A stretch of DNA of 49,581 nt, taken from the NCBI GenBank assembly GCA_035496575.1, contig DATJEN010000121.1, positions 1 through 49,581 on the forward strand, given 5' to 3'. The stretch is from PALSA-1355 sp035496575. Its GTDB lineage: Bacteria; Planctomycetota; Planctomycetia; Pirellulales; PALSA-1355. The notes beneath the pieces are model-generated. The model saw only the letters and a program-made list of their open reading frames with translations, searched no databases and had not been told where the DNA came from. Both the position numbers and the translations under genes were made by a program. This document shows positions 16,286 through 25,204 of this stretch, piece after piece. The stretch's first letter is position 1; every line of letters starts with the position of its first letter.

Positions 16286-18724
16286 ATGCCCGACTTCCTG
16301 CAATGGCTGCTGGGACTCAAACAGGTGCCCGATTGGGCAGCCGGCGGGTCGTGGCACGTTCAGTTGCAGTCCAAGCCCGAGGGGCTGTGGGCCATTGTTT
16401 GCGTCGCGCTAGTTGGGCTTGCAGTGGTGGGCATTTGGTACTTGTACCGCACGGAGCTGAGCCTGGTGCGGCCCCTGATGCGCGTCGCCCTGGTAGCCAC
16501 GCGCTTGCTGGTGCTTACGTGCGTCGCGTTCATGCTGCTCGAGCTGGTGTTCGTGATCACCAAGCGCGAATCGCAGCCTTCGAACTTGCTCGTGCTGGTC
16601 GACACCTCCGAGAGCATGGGGCTCAACGATCCCTATCCTGACGACGAAAAACTAGGCGACCTGGCGACGAAGCTCGGTTACGAGAGCTCCGAGCCAATGC
16701 GCAAGGAACAACGGCTGGCGATCGCGCGCAAGGGGATCGAGAAGTTGCTTCCATCCTTGGCGCGCGAGCGAACCATCTCGCTTTACACTTTCGCCCAAGA
16801 GCCGCTGGCCAGCTCGCGCGAGGCCTTACCAAACTGGGAAGCCAAGGGAACGGCCACCGCGATCGGCACCGCCATGGCCAGCGCTCTGGCCGAGCATCGT
16901 GGGCAGCCCGTGGCGGGATTGCTGTTGGTCAGCGATGGGCAGGCCAATGCGGGGGAGGATTCGCGCAAGGTCGCGGAACAAGCCGCCAAGCAAGGCGTGC
17001 CGATTGTGTGCCTTGCCGTCGGAAGTGAACAAGGTCCCAGCAACGCGCGCCTGGCCGCAATCGAGGCCGACCCGGTCGTCTTCATGGGAGATCCCGTCGA
17101 GATCACGGTCGTTGTCGAAGGGGAGGGCATGCAAGGACGCACGGGCGCGGTGGTGCTCGAAAAGCGGGAACAAGCCGGCTGGATGCCAGTGGGACGTGAG
17201 GAAGTCACGTTCGAAGAAGCCAGCGGCTCGAAGCGAGTGAGCTTCAAACTTGCTCCGGATTCGATCGGCGAAATTGAGTTCCGCGCGCAACTATCAGAGA
17301 CCGGGCCCGAGCTGACCGAGGCGGATAATACGGCCACGCACGTCATGAAGGTCGTCCGGCAGCAGATTCGCGTGTTGCTCGTCGCGGGCGGGGCCTCGCC
17401 GGAAGTGCAGTTCTTGCGCAACGCGCTGTTGCGCGACACGGGGCTCGAGTTTGCCTGCTGGCTGCAAACCGCGGGCGGGGGTTATGAGCAGGTGGGCACG
17501 CGTCCCATTCGCCGATTGCCCTCCAACCGCCAGGAACTCGAACAGTATGACGTGCTGATTCTCTTCGATCCCGACATGCGGTTGCTTGGCCCGGCGTGGT
17601 CGGACCTGATCACCCATTTCGTCGGCACGTCGGGGGGCGGATTGGTGTTCGTCGCCGGCGAAAGCCACACGCGCAATTTGTTCGATGGCACGGCGACCGA
17701 CAGCGGCAAGGGGGGCGAGAGCACCGTCAACCATCAGTGGCTGCGCATCCTGCCGGTCGTGTCCGATCCGGGCCTGTACCGCTCGAATGCCGAAGTCGCA
17801 TTGAGCGCGCGAGAACCGTGGAACCTGGAGCTGACCGAGGATGGCGCGATCGATCCCATCTTCCAGTTTGCCGCCGATCCCGGACACAATCGCGAAGTTT
17901 TAACCAGCCTGCCCGGCATGTATTGGCATTTCCCGGTCACCCGCGCCAAGCCCGGCGCCACGGTGCTCGCGCGACACGGCGACCCGCGGATGCGAAATTC
18001 TTTTGGCCGCAACGTGCTGTTTGCGATGCACCGTTATGGCCCTGGCCGTACCGCGTTCCTGGGATTCGATAGCACGTATCGATGGCGCTATTTGCACGAA
18101 GAATACTTCGACGGGTTTTGGGCGCGGTTGATCGATCGCGTGGGACGCTCGAAGGCCCTGGGGGGACGGTATCCTTTTACGCTGAGCAGCAACCGGAGCG
18201 TCTTTCATACCGGCGACCAGGTCACGATTACAGCCAGGGCCGCCGAAGGCCTCGAGGGGAGCAATGCCGTGCTCGATTTGCGCGGTGAAATCGAGCTGGC
18301 CGGACAGTCGCCGCTTGCGCTCGATATGAAACCACTGGCAGAGCGGCCGGGAGAGGCGCAGGCCGAGATCACGCTCAACGAGGCGGGCAGTTACACCGTG
18401 CGCGTGTTGCCTGGCAACGTGGCGGGCGAGAGCGATCCAAACGTTCGCCCGGCGACTGTCAATCTAAAAGTCGAGGCGGCGGATAACGAGCTCGATCGGC
18501 CCAAGCTCGATCGAGCCTTGCTCGAGGACGTGGCCAAGGCCAGCGGCGGCGCTGCCTTTTCGATCTTCGACTACGACAAGATTCCGGATGCTTTCAAGAT
18601 TGGGCAAGTTCACCGCACGCTCGAGTATCGAGACGAAATGTGGGATGCCCCGATCATGTACGGCAGCTTGCTTGTTCTTTTGACTTGCGAATGGCTTCTG
18701 CGCAAACGATCGAGGATGGCGTAA
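16286..18724 (+). CDS. Large vWA-domain membrane protein
   Basis: 812 residues. Two N-terminal membrane helices (AIVCVALVGLAVVGIWYLY near 36-54 and LLVLTCVAFMLLELVFVI near 75-95) precede a vWA domain with a canonical MIDAS DTSES (LLVLVDTSESMG, near 108) and VAGLLLVSDGQANAGEDS near 205. A glutamine-amidotransferase-like region follows (RVLLVAGGASPEVQFLRNALLRD, QYDVLILFDPDMRLLG, GGLVFVAGESH), with a C-terminal membrane helix (MYGSLLVLLTCEWLLRKR). This matches the large vWA proteins of planctomycete MoxR clusters. The ATG at 16286 is used with GAG five bases upstream; a GTG at 16280 would add two residues. The 50-bp gap to the BatA gene is the longest inside the core cluster. Confidence 0.9.
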   Translation: MPDFLQWLLGLKQVPDWAAGGSWHVQLQSKPEGLWAIVCVALVGLAVVGIWYLYRTELSLVRPLMRVALVATRLLVLTCVAFMLLELVFVITKRESQPSNLLVLVDTSESMGLNDPYPDDEKLGDLATKLGYESSEPMRKEQRLAIARKGIEKLLPSLARERTISLYTFAQEPLASSREALPNWEAKGTATAIGTAMASALAEHRGQPVAGLLLVSDGQANAGEDSRKVAEQAAKQGVPIVCLAVGSEQGPSNARLAAIEADPVVFMGDPVEITVVVEGEGMQGRTGAVVLEKREQAGWMPVGREEVTFEEASGSKRVSFKLAPDSIGEIEFRAQLSETGPELTEADNTATHVMKVVRQQIRVLLVAGGASPEVQFLRNALLRDTGLEFACWLQTAGGGYEQVGTRPIRRLPSNRQELEQYDVLILFDPDMRLLGPAWSDLITHFVGTSGGGLVFVAGESHTRNLFDGTATDSGKGGESTVNHQWLRILPVVSDPGLYRSNAEVALSAREPWNLELTEDGAIDPIFQFAADPGHNREVLTSLPGMYWHFPVTRAKPGATVLARHGDPRMRNSFGRNVLFAMHRYGPGRTAFLGFDSTYRWRYLHEEYFDGFWARLIDRVGRSKALGGRYPFTLSSNRSVFHTGDQVTITARAAEGLEGSNAVLDLRGEIELAGQSPLALDMKPLAERPGEAQAEITLNEAGSYTVRVLPGNVAGESDPNVRPATVNLKVEAADNELDRPKLDRALLEDVAKASGGAAFSIFDYDKIPDAFKIGQVHRTLEYRDEMWDAPIMYGSLLVLLTCEWLLRKRSRMA

Positions 18725-18754
18725 GCCGCGAAATTCACCATTTAAAAACCGTTT

Positions 18755-20971
18755 ATGGCGATCGCACAACACGAACCCACTATCGCAACCGAGCCGCTTT
18801 TCGAAGCGCGCCGCAATGTCGTGCACCGGCTGCACCGGGTGCGCCGGCAGCTTCGCACGCACTTGCTCGTCGAAGGTGTGTTCGTGGTTGTCAGTGCGGC
18901 GATGTTGTTGGCCGCGCTCAGCTTTGTGCTCGATCGGTTTGGGCGATTCCATTTGCCGACCCGACAAGCCCTGCTGCTCGTCGGGCTGGGCTCGCTGGCC
19001 TTCATCGCCGTGCGGCGTTTTGGCAGGCCGCTGTTTCTCGACCTCGAGGATCTCGACGTGGCGGAGCTTTTGGACCGTCGCACTCCAGGAGTCGGCCAGC
19101 AGATCTCGAACGTGTTGCAATTGCCCGATCTTCTCAGAAACGGAGACGGCGCGTCGGAAGGCATGGTGCATGTCACCATCACCGACTGCGCGCACTCGCT
19201 GGCCCAGGTCGATTTCGCCCGCACCATCAATACTTCGAGGCAGGTCAAGCTGTTGATCGGCTGTGCCGGCTGGTTGCTACTGGCGCTGGCGGTTTGGTTG
19301 CTATGGCCGGCAACCACCGAGCTGTGGGCGCGGCGATGGTTCGCGGGCTCGAACGTTCGCTGGCCGCAAGACACCTACCTGAACGTGTTGGGCCTTGAGG
19401 ATGCCGACACCCTGGTTGTGCCGCGGGGCGAAATGTCCTTGGTGCAAATCGGCGCCAAGCCTGCCTTCGTCAAAAGTGACGCAGGCTGGTTATTGCGCGG
19501 GCGCGGGGAGCCGCTCGTGGTTGAAAGCACCGAGGCGCCGAGTGGTGTTGCGCCCGAGCGAGTCAGCGTTGCCTACCGCTCGAGCGATGGAACGCGCTAT
19601 CGTGGCAACGCGGTGCAGTTTGAGGACGCGACGTTCCGCTATGAACTCGTGCCATTGGCCGATCCCATCGAGCTGGTGATCACCGGCGGTGATGATTGGC
19701 TTGGCCCTATCCGCATCGAACCCATCGACCGCCCCGCGGTCAAAAGCCTGGATTTATTCGTCCAGTCGCCCGGCGATACCGAGCGACGGCAGGAGAGCGT
19801 GGGGGACGGCACTTCACAATATCTCTACCTGCAAGATTCGCAGCTCGAATTGAAATTAGTGGCCAACCAGCCGCTCGATTCCGCCGAGGTGTTTGATGGC
19901 GGAACGCCGGTCAGTGGTTGGCAACGCCTTGACGAGCAGACCTACTCGTTGCGCTGGACCATGAGCAAACCGTTGTCGCTGGAATTCCGCCTGACGGGCC
20001 AGCGGGGCGGGCTGACCTCCAAGCCAACTTTCCTGACGATTGGGCTTCTCAAGGATCGCGAGCCGCGCGTGATGCTGCGTTCGTCGGGCGTTGGGCGGCG
20101 CATCACGAGCGTGGCGCGGATTCCGCTCACGGTGCGCGCCGCGGATGATTTTGGAGTGACGTCACTGGGGATCGACCTCGAGCGCACCCAGGTCCGCGAC
20201 GACAAGCCGCAGGTTCGAGTCGATCAATTGCCGATCGAGCCACCGGACCAAGGCGGCCCCCACCTGGGAACGGAATTGGAGCTCGACCACGAGCTCGCCT
20301 TGGCCGAGCGAGAGCTTGGCCCGGGGGATTTGGTCAAGCTCTATGCCACGGCGATCGACAATTGCGCGCTGGGGAAACAGAGCGGAAAGTCGCGCGCTCT
20401 TTCGTTCCAGGTGGTGAGCCCCGAGGAACTGTTCTACGAGATCCTGACTCGACAACGCGAGCAGCGGGCCAAATTCACGGCTGCCTTGGAAATGGCGAAG
20501 GCGCAAGATTCGGCTCTTGAGAAGCTGTCGAACCGCGACGAGGCGATTGCCATTGCACGCGCGGAGGCCGTGATCAGCCGGCAAGTCTGGCAGGTGGCCA
20601 ATATTTTGGACGGGTCGCTGCAGGAGATGACGCTCAACGATCTGGGCAACCCTCAAGCGCGCGAGATCTTGCAAAGCGGCATCATCGCCCCCCTGCGAAC
20701 CCTGCACGGTGACTTACTGACGCGATTGCGGGCGAGTGTCGACCAGCTTGCCGCGAAGGAGAAGTTCGCCGAGGGAGATCGCGACGAAGCGAAGAAAGTC
20801 TCGGAGCAGTCGCTCGAAGCCATGCAGGCGATTTTGGCGCAGATGTCGCAGTGGGAGAGCTTTGTGGACGTCATCAACCAGTTGAAGCAGGTCATCCAAC
20901 GTCAGACCGACGTTTTGAAGACGACGGAAGAGCTAAAAGACAAACGGACCGACGCGCTATTCGACCCGTGA
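18755..20971 (+). CDS. DUF4175-like membrane protein with C-terminal coiled coil
   Basis: 738 residues. Membrane helices lie near 38-60 (LLVEGVFVVVSAAMLLAALSFVL), 70-85 and 165-184 (LIGCAGWLLLALAVWLLW). The rest is a long extracytoplasmic region of beta-rich sequence and, from about 560, predicted coiled coil (EILTRQREQRAKFTAALEMAKAQDSALEKL; FVDVINQLKQVIQRQTDVLKTTEELKDKR). Topology resembles DUF4175 proteins found next to MoxR/vWA genes; this relation comes from architecture and context, not a diagnostic motif. It probably works with the next coiled-coil gene, since their helical regions could pair. Confidence 0.75.
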   Translation: MAIAQHEPTIATEPLFEARRNVVHRLHRVRRQLRTHLLVEGVFVVVSAAMLLAALSFVLDRFGRFHLPTRQALLLVGLGSLAFIAVRRFGRPLFLDLEDLDVAELLDRRTPGVGQQISNVLQLPDLLRNGDGASEGMVHVTITDCAHSLAQVDFARTINTSRQVKLLIGCAGWLLLALAVWLLWPATTELWARRWFAGSNVRWPQDTYLNVLGLEDADTLVVPRGEMSLVQIGAKPAFVKSDAGWLLRGRGEPLVVESTEAPSGVAPERVSVAYRSSDGTRYRGNAVQFEDATFRYELVPLADPIELVITGGDDWLGPIRIEPIDRPAVKSLDLFVQSPGDTERRQESVGDGTSQYLYLQDSQLELKLVANQPLDSAEVFDGGTPVSGWQRLDEQTYSLRWTMSKPLSLEFRLTGQRGGLTSKPTFLTIGLLKDREPRVMLRSSGVGRRITSVARIPLTVRAADDFGVTSLGIDLERTQVRDDKPQVRVDQLPIEPPDQGGPHLGTELELDHELALAERELGPGDLVKLYATAIDNCALGKQSGKSRALSFQVVSPEELFYEILTRQREQRAKFTAALEMAKAQDSALEKLSNRDEAIAIARAEAVISRQVWQVANILDGSLQEMTLNDLGNPQAREILQSGIIAPLRTLHGDLLTRLRASVDQLAAKEKFAEGDRDEAKKVSEQSLEAMQAILAQMSQWESFVDVINQLKQVIQRQTDVLKTTEELKDKRTDALFDP

Positions 20972-21026
20972 GACCTCTTGCGACTAGGATGGATACGCAG
21001 AAACCTTCGCGCTTGGAGCTTTGGCG

Positions 21027-22901
21027 ATGAAAACAAGCATATCGAGGTTCAGCGGCGGCTTGTTGGTGCTGACGCTAGTTGGGTGGCCGGTAGTCGCGGC
21101 GGCCGCGGACGTGGGCGGGCTCGATTTGCGCAAACCGCCCAAGCCAGCAGCCGCCGCGAAGAAATCGGAGGAGAAAGCGGCTGACGCTCAGCGCAGCGAG
21201 CGCGAGGTCGGCCCTGGCGACGAGCTGAGCTTCCGGCAATTGCAAGTCGCCGAAGAAATGCGCGAGCTGGAACAACGCATGTTCCGGCTGGCCGAAACCC
21301 TCAAGGCGCTTGAGCCGGAGAATTCCTCGCGGCTGATGCTGGGGCTGAAATATGCGCGCGAGGAATTGATCGCCCACCGCATGGACGAGCTGCGCGAGGA
21401 GCTGGCCAAGCTGGCTTTGACCGGCGCGGTGGATGAGCAGCGCCAGGTGCTCGTGAAGCTGGAGCGCTTGCAGCAGTTGTTGCTGTCGAACGATCTGGAT
21501 TTCGAAATGAAGCTCGAGAGACTGCGGCAAATTCGAGCAACGTTGCGTAAGCTCAACGCTGTGGTCAAGGAAGAGAGCCGCCAGGAGAAGCGCTCGAAAA
21601 CTGCCGCCGGCCGCGAGAAGGAGCTGGCGGAACTTGGCAAGCGGCGTGCGGCGCTCGAGGCCCTGATCAAAAAGCAGGAGGAGCATATCGAAAAGAATGC
21701 CGCACTTGTCGCGGCCACTGAAGGCGGCGAGCAAAAGCAAACGGCCCAGGCCCTGGGCCAGGCACAAGACGCAACGCGCAAGGAGACCTCTGCGTTGTCT
21801 GGACCGATCGGCAAGCCCAGCCCGCACTTGAAGGCCGCGGGCGAAGGCATGCAAGCGGCTTCGACGGCGCTAGCCAAACCGGCGCCCGCCGAAGCGACGT
21901 CGCCGATGGACCAGGCCTTGCGTGAGCTCAAAGAAGAATTGGCCGATCTGGCCGGCAAAGAAGCGCAAGCCAAAACCGCGCTCTCCAAAGAGCCGCTTGC
22001 AACCCTGCGCAAGGATCAGGAAGAAAACCATCGGGCCAGCGACGAAGTCGCCGAAATGACGCGCGGGCTGGGCAACAACGGCACCGCGGCCTTGGCCGAG
22101 ATCGTGCGGGCCGGCGGGTTCATGGGCAAAGCCGAAAGCCGCTTCGGGGGCGGGCAGCCCGGCAATGCCAACGCGGACCAGGGCCGCGCGCTCGAGGCTT
22201 TGAAATATGCTGAAGAACTGTTGGCGGAAGAGGCGGAACGCCTGGCCCGTCAGCTCCGCCGCGAGGTCAAGAAGCGAGTTGCAGATGGGCTGACGTTGAT
22301 GCTCGAGGAACAGACGGCGGTCCGCGAGCGAACGAGCGCCGTGCAGGCGGGCGTGAAGCAGGGTTCGCGCCAGGCGTTGGCGGGCATGGCGGCCTTGGCC
22401 AAGCGCGAAGAGCGGATTACCGATGTTGCGCAGGAGCTCATCAACGTGGTCGAAGAGACGGAGTTTGGAATCGCGTTGCCAGCCGCCATCGCGGCCGTCC
22501 GCGACGCAACCGATAGCGTGCAGATGTCGCTAGCCGAAGGGGATGCCTCCGAGGAGGTCGTGGCCGCCGAAATACAGATCGAAACCGATCTCAAGGCGAT
22601 GCTGGCGGTCGTGAATGAAATGTCCGATGCCAACAGCCGTACGGGGCGTCGCGGCGGAAACTCGATCCAGGACCAGCGCAAGGAACAAAACCGCATCATC
22701 TCCGAGTTGAAGATGCTGCGGCTGCTGCAAAGCCGCGTTCACCAAAGCACCAAGGACGTAGAGGCCAAGCGCACCACGCCCGCGCTGACGGCCGCCCTGC
22801 GGAAGCGGATCGAAGAGATCGAAGGACGACAAGAGGATGTTCGCGATGCCACGGAGCGGCTCGCCGAGCAGCGCGGAGACGAGATTCCCGAAGCACAATG
22901 A
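21027..22901 (+). CDS. Exported coiled-coil protein of the MoxR cluster
   Basis: 624 residues. Signal peptide (SRFSGGLLVLTLVGWPVVAAAAD), then mostly charged alpha-helical sequence rich in Glu, Lys, Arg, Ala and Leu: FRQLQVAEEMRELEQRMFRLAETLKAL, KKQEEHIEKNAALVAATEGGEQK, and LKYAEELLAEEAERLARQLRREVKKR. No enzyme motif is seen. It may be a structural or tethering protein in the envelope. ATG at 21027 is chosen over an in-frame TTG at 21021, with GGAG upstream. The stop overlaps the next start by 4 bp (ATGA). Confidence 0.8.
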   Translation: MKTSISRFSGGLLVLTLVGWPVVAAAADVGGLDLRKPPKPAAAAKKSEEKAADAQRSEREVGPGDELSFRQLQVAEEMRELEQRMFRLAETLKALEPENSSRLMLGLKYAREELIAHRMDELREELAKLALTGAVDEQRQVLVKLERLQQLLLSNDLDFEMKLERLRQIRATLRKLNAVVKEESRQEKRSKTAAGREKELAELGKRRAALEALIKKQEEHIEKNAALVAATEGGEQKQTAQALGQAQDATRKETSALSGPIGKPSPHLKAAGEGMQAASTALAKPAPAEATSPMDQALRELKEELADLAGKEAQAKTALSKEPLATLRKDQEENHRASDEVAEMTRGLGNNGTAALAEIVRAGGFMGKAESRFGGGQPGNANADQGRALEALKYAEELLAEEAERLARQLRREVKKRVADGLTLMLEEQTAVRERTSAVQAGVKQGSRQALAGMAALAKREERITDVAQELINVVEETEFGIALPAAIAAVRDATDSVQMSLAEGDASEEVVAAEIQIETDLKAMLAVVNEMSDANSRTGRRGGNSIQDQRKEQNRIISELKMLRLLQSRVHQSTKDVEAKRTTPALTAALRKRIEEIEGRQEDVRDATERLAEQRGDEIPEAQ

Positions 22902-23497
22902 TTACTGGTTCGTTCAACGCTTTTCATACGAGCATGAAAATGAACACCCACCAAAGATTGCTGGTTACCCTTATTGCGACCGCTTCGCTGGCCATCGTCG
23001 CAACCGCGCGCGGCCAGGATCCAGACGAGCTCGACCCGCTCGGCGACGTCATCGTCGACATGCAAGTCGCGGGCGGCAGATTGGCAAAGCTACTGACCGA
23101 CAAACCCACGCAACAGAAACAGAAAGACGCCACGGATAAACTCGATGCGCTGATCAAGCTGTTTGAGCAGCGCCGGCAGCAGCAAGGCGCCGGTGGCGCG
23201 AATCCCGATGAACCGCTTAACGATTCCAGAATCACGGCAGGTCCGGGCGGCTCGGGCCCGCTGCACGCGCCCAATCGCCGGGGCGGCTCGTGGGGCGAAT
23301 TGCCTGTCCACAAGCGGCAACAGATTCTGCAATCGATGACCGAAGGCTTTCCGCCGCACTACCAGCCGATTCTGGAGCGCTATTACCGCAGGTTGGCTGA
23401 AGAAAAGCCGGCTAGCGAAACGGCGCCGGAACCCAAACCTGATGCCGAGCCAGCTCCGCCGAGCAAGCCCGACCGAGCAACGAAGAGCGATAAATGA
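22898..23497 (+). CDS. Small exported protein of the MoxR cluster
   Basis: 199 residues from the ATG that overlaps the previous stop (ATGA). Internal ATGs at 22934 and 22940 give a more conventional signal peptide (NTHQRLLVTLIATASLAIVATARGQ), so the real start may be one of these. The mature part has a helical segment (DVIVDMQVAGGRLAKLLTDKPTQQKQ), a Gly/Pro linker, and a compact conserved-looking motif WGELPVHKRQQILQSMTEGFPPHYQPILERYYRRLA. That last motif resembles C-terminal segments I associate with small proteins of planctomycete MoxR operons. The tail is Pro/Glu/Lys-rich. Function not recognised. Overlaps both flanking genes by 4 bp. Confidence 0.78.
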   Translation: MITGSFNAFHTSMKMNTHQRLLVTLIATASLAIVATARGQDPDELDPLGDVIVDMQVAGGRLAKLLTDKPTQQKQKDATDKLDALIKLFEQRRQQQGAGGANPDEPLNDSRITAGPGGSGPLHAPNRRGGSWGELPVHKRQQILQSMTEGFPPHYQPILERYYRRLAEEKPASETAPEPKPDAEPAPPSKPDRATKSDK

Positions 23498-25167
23498 ATT
23501 TGAGATCATGCCTACTGCTGGTAACGGCGTGGCTTGTGGCTGCGCGCATCGTGGCGGGCGCGGACCCGGCGGGCGCACCCGCCATCACGGCGACCGTGAC
23601 CACGGCCGAGGGAGAGCAACTTGCAGGTCCCGTTGCCGGATTGGCTGAGGGCAAGTTGACGATCGCAACCGATCCTCCACGGACCTTCGACCTGGCGGAT
23701 CTGGAGCTAGTCCAGTTTGCCAGTAGCAGTAGCCCTGTTGCAGCTTCCGGGTCCGACGGGCTCGAGTGGATCGGGCAAGATAACCACGATCTGGCGCAGG
23801 TCGGCGCGGCCACGGGCGGCAACGGCATCCAGGACTTGCATATCCGCGCGCAGCGGCTCGAGCGAAAGCCCGTGATGCAGGTGCTCGTCGTGTGTCGGCT
23901 GCCGAAGCAACTGCGCGCCTGGCGGCTGGATACCTCGAATTCGCCCCACTGGCGGCTCGCCATGGAGCGATCGGAGTTGTCCCCGCAAGCGGACTTGTAC
24001 TTGGACCCGCCGACAGACGACTGTTTTGGAATGAAGTTGGAGGCGACCTTCACGTATGAAGACGGCTCCACGTCCAAGGCGGCCGTCACCGCGACCACGC
24101 ACACAAGTGACCAGGCTAAATTGAACGCGGCGGCAAAGCCGGGCGACAAACCGGCCAGCGATCCGAAAACGTCGACGCAAGCGGCGGCCGCCAGCAGCGA
24201 AGTTTTCCTGGCAGGCGGGGGCCGATTGCAAGGCAGCCTGGCCGGTCTGAGCGCCGAGTCGCTCAAGCTGCGCTCGGCATGGAGCGCCGATTTGGATTTG
24301 CCGACGCTGCACATCAATGGCGTGTGGCTTGGCAATCCGGACACCGACGGTTCGCGCGCCGATTTCGACAAACAACTGTCGGCCCCGGGCGGCGAGGACA
24401 AGGTTTTTCTGGTGGCGCCCGACGGAAGCAAGGCCCAGATCACAGGCAGCGTGCAGGGCGTAACCGACGAGCAATTGAGCGTCCGCTACAAGGACGAGAA
24501 TCGCTCGATCAAAAAGGAACGCGTGCTGGGCGTGGTGTTTGCCGACCGCCCAAAGCTCCCGCCGATTCGCGAGACTTACCAGCAATTCACGTTCGCCTCG
24601 GGCGACTCGATTTTCGGGCAATGGCGCGGCTTGAAAGATGGGACGTGCGACGTCGAGACGATTTGGCACGGGCGGGTGCCCATCCCCATCGGCAGCTTGT
24701 CAGAAATCCGCACGCGAAATGGAAAGCTGGCTTACCTATCGGACATGGAGCCTAGCGCCGTGGAAGAGGTGGCATATTTGGGCCGCGTGATTCACTGGGG
24801 CGCGAACCAAGGGTTCGACGGCAATCCGCCCTCGTTCAAAGGCAAGAAACCAGGCCACTCGATTGCGATGCACTCGCGCGCGAGGCTCACCTTCGCGCTT
24901 GACGAGCAGTTCGTCGCTTTCAAGACAACGCTCGCCTTCGATGACTCGAGCGCCAAGCGGGGGCGGGTGGCCTGCCGCGTGATGCTCGATGGTCGAGAGC
25001 TATTCTCTGAAAAAGACCTCCGCGCCGATCAAGAGTCGCGGGACCTCGAGCTGGCGCTGGATGGCGGCAAAGAGCTGACGTTGGAAGTCGATTTTGGCGA
25101 GAACGACGACATCGGCGATCGGGTGCTGTGGGTCGAACCACGATTGATCCGCCGTAGTGCTAAATGA
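23494..25167 (+). CDS. Exported NPCBM-domain protein
   Basis: 557 residues. Signal peptide (CLLLVTAWLVAARIVAG). Residues 1-400 contain several small beta-rich segments that read like repeats about substrate and level (VTTAEGEQLAGPVAGLAEGKLTIATDPPRTFDLADLELV; FLAGGGRLQGSLAGLSAESLKLRSAW; DSIFGQWRGLKDGTCDVETIWHGRVPIPIGSLSEI). The C-terminal part, about 410-553, is an NPCBM domain (galactose-binding-like; GHSIAMHSRARLTFALDEQFVAFKTTLAFDDSS, VACRVMLDGRELF, LTLEVDFGENDDIGDRVLWVEPRL). NPCBM modules bind carbohydrate; an envelope glycan-binding role is inferred. ATGA overlap with the previous gene. Confidence 0.87.
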   Translation: MNLRSCLLLVTAWLVAARIVAGADPAGAPAITATVTTAEGEQLAGPVAGLAEGKLTIATDPPRTFDLADLELVQFASSSSPVAASGSDGLEWIGQDNHDLAQVGAATGGNGIQDLHIRAQRLERKPVMQVLVVCRLPKQLRAWRLDTSNSPHWRLAMERSELSPQADLYLDPPTDDCFGMKLEATFTYEDGSTSKAAVTATTHTSDQAKLNAAAKPGDKPASDPKTSTQAAAASSEVFLAGGGRLQGSLAGLSAESLKLRSAWSADLDLPTLHINGVWLGNPDTDGSRADFDKQLSAPGGEDKVFLVAPDGSKAQITGSVQGVTDEQLSVRYKDENRSIKKERVLGVVFADRPKLPPIRETYQQFTFASGDSIFGQWRGLKDGTCDVETIWHGRVPIPIGSLSEIRTRNGKLAYLSDMEPSAVEEVAYLGRVIHWGANQGFDGNPPSFKGKKPGHSIAMHSRARLTFALDEQFVAFKTTLAFDDSSAKRGRVACRVMLDGRELFSEKDLRADQESRDLELALDGGKELTLEVDFGENDDIGDRVLWVEPRLIRRSAK

Positions 25168-25204
25168 TCCATTGTTGCAGGCGCCTTCAGACGAGACCGA
25201 ACGA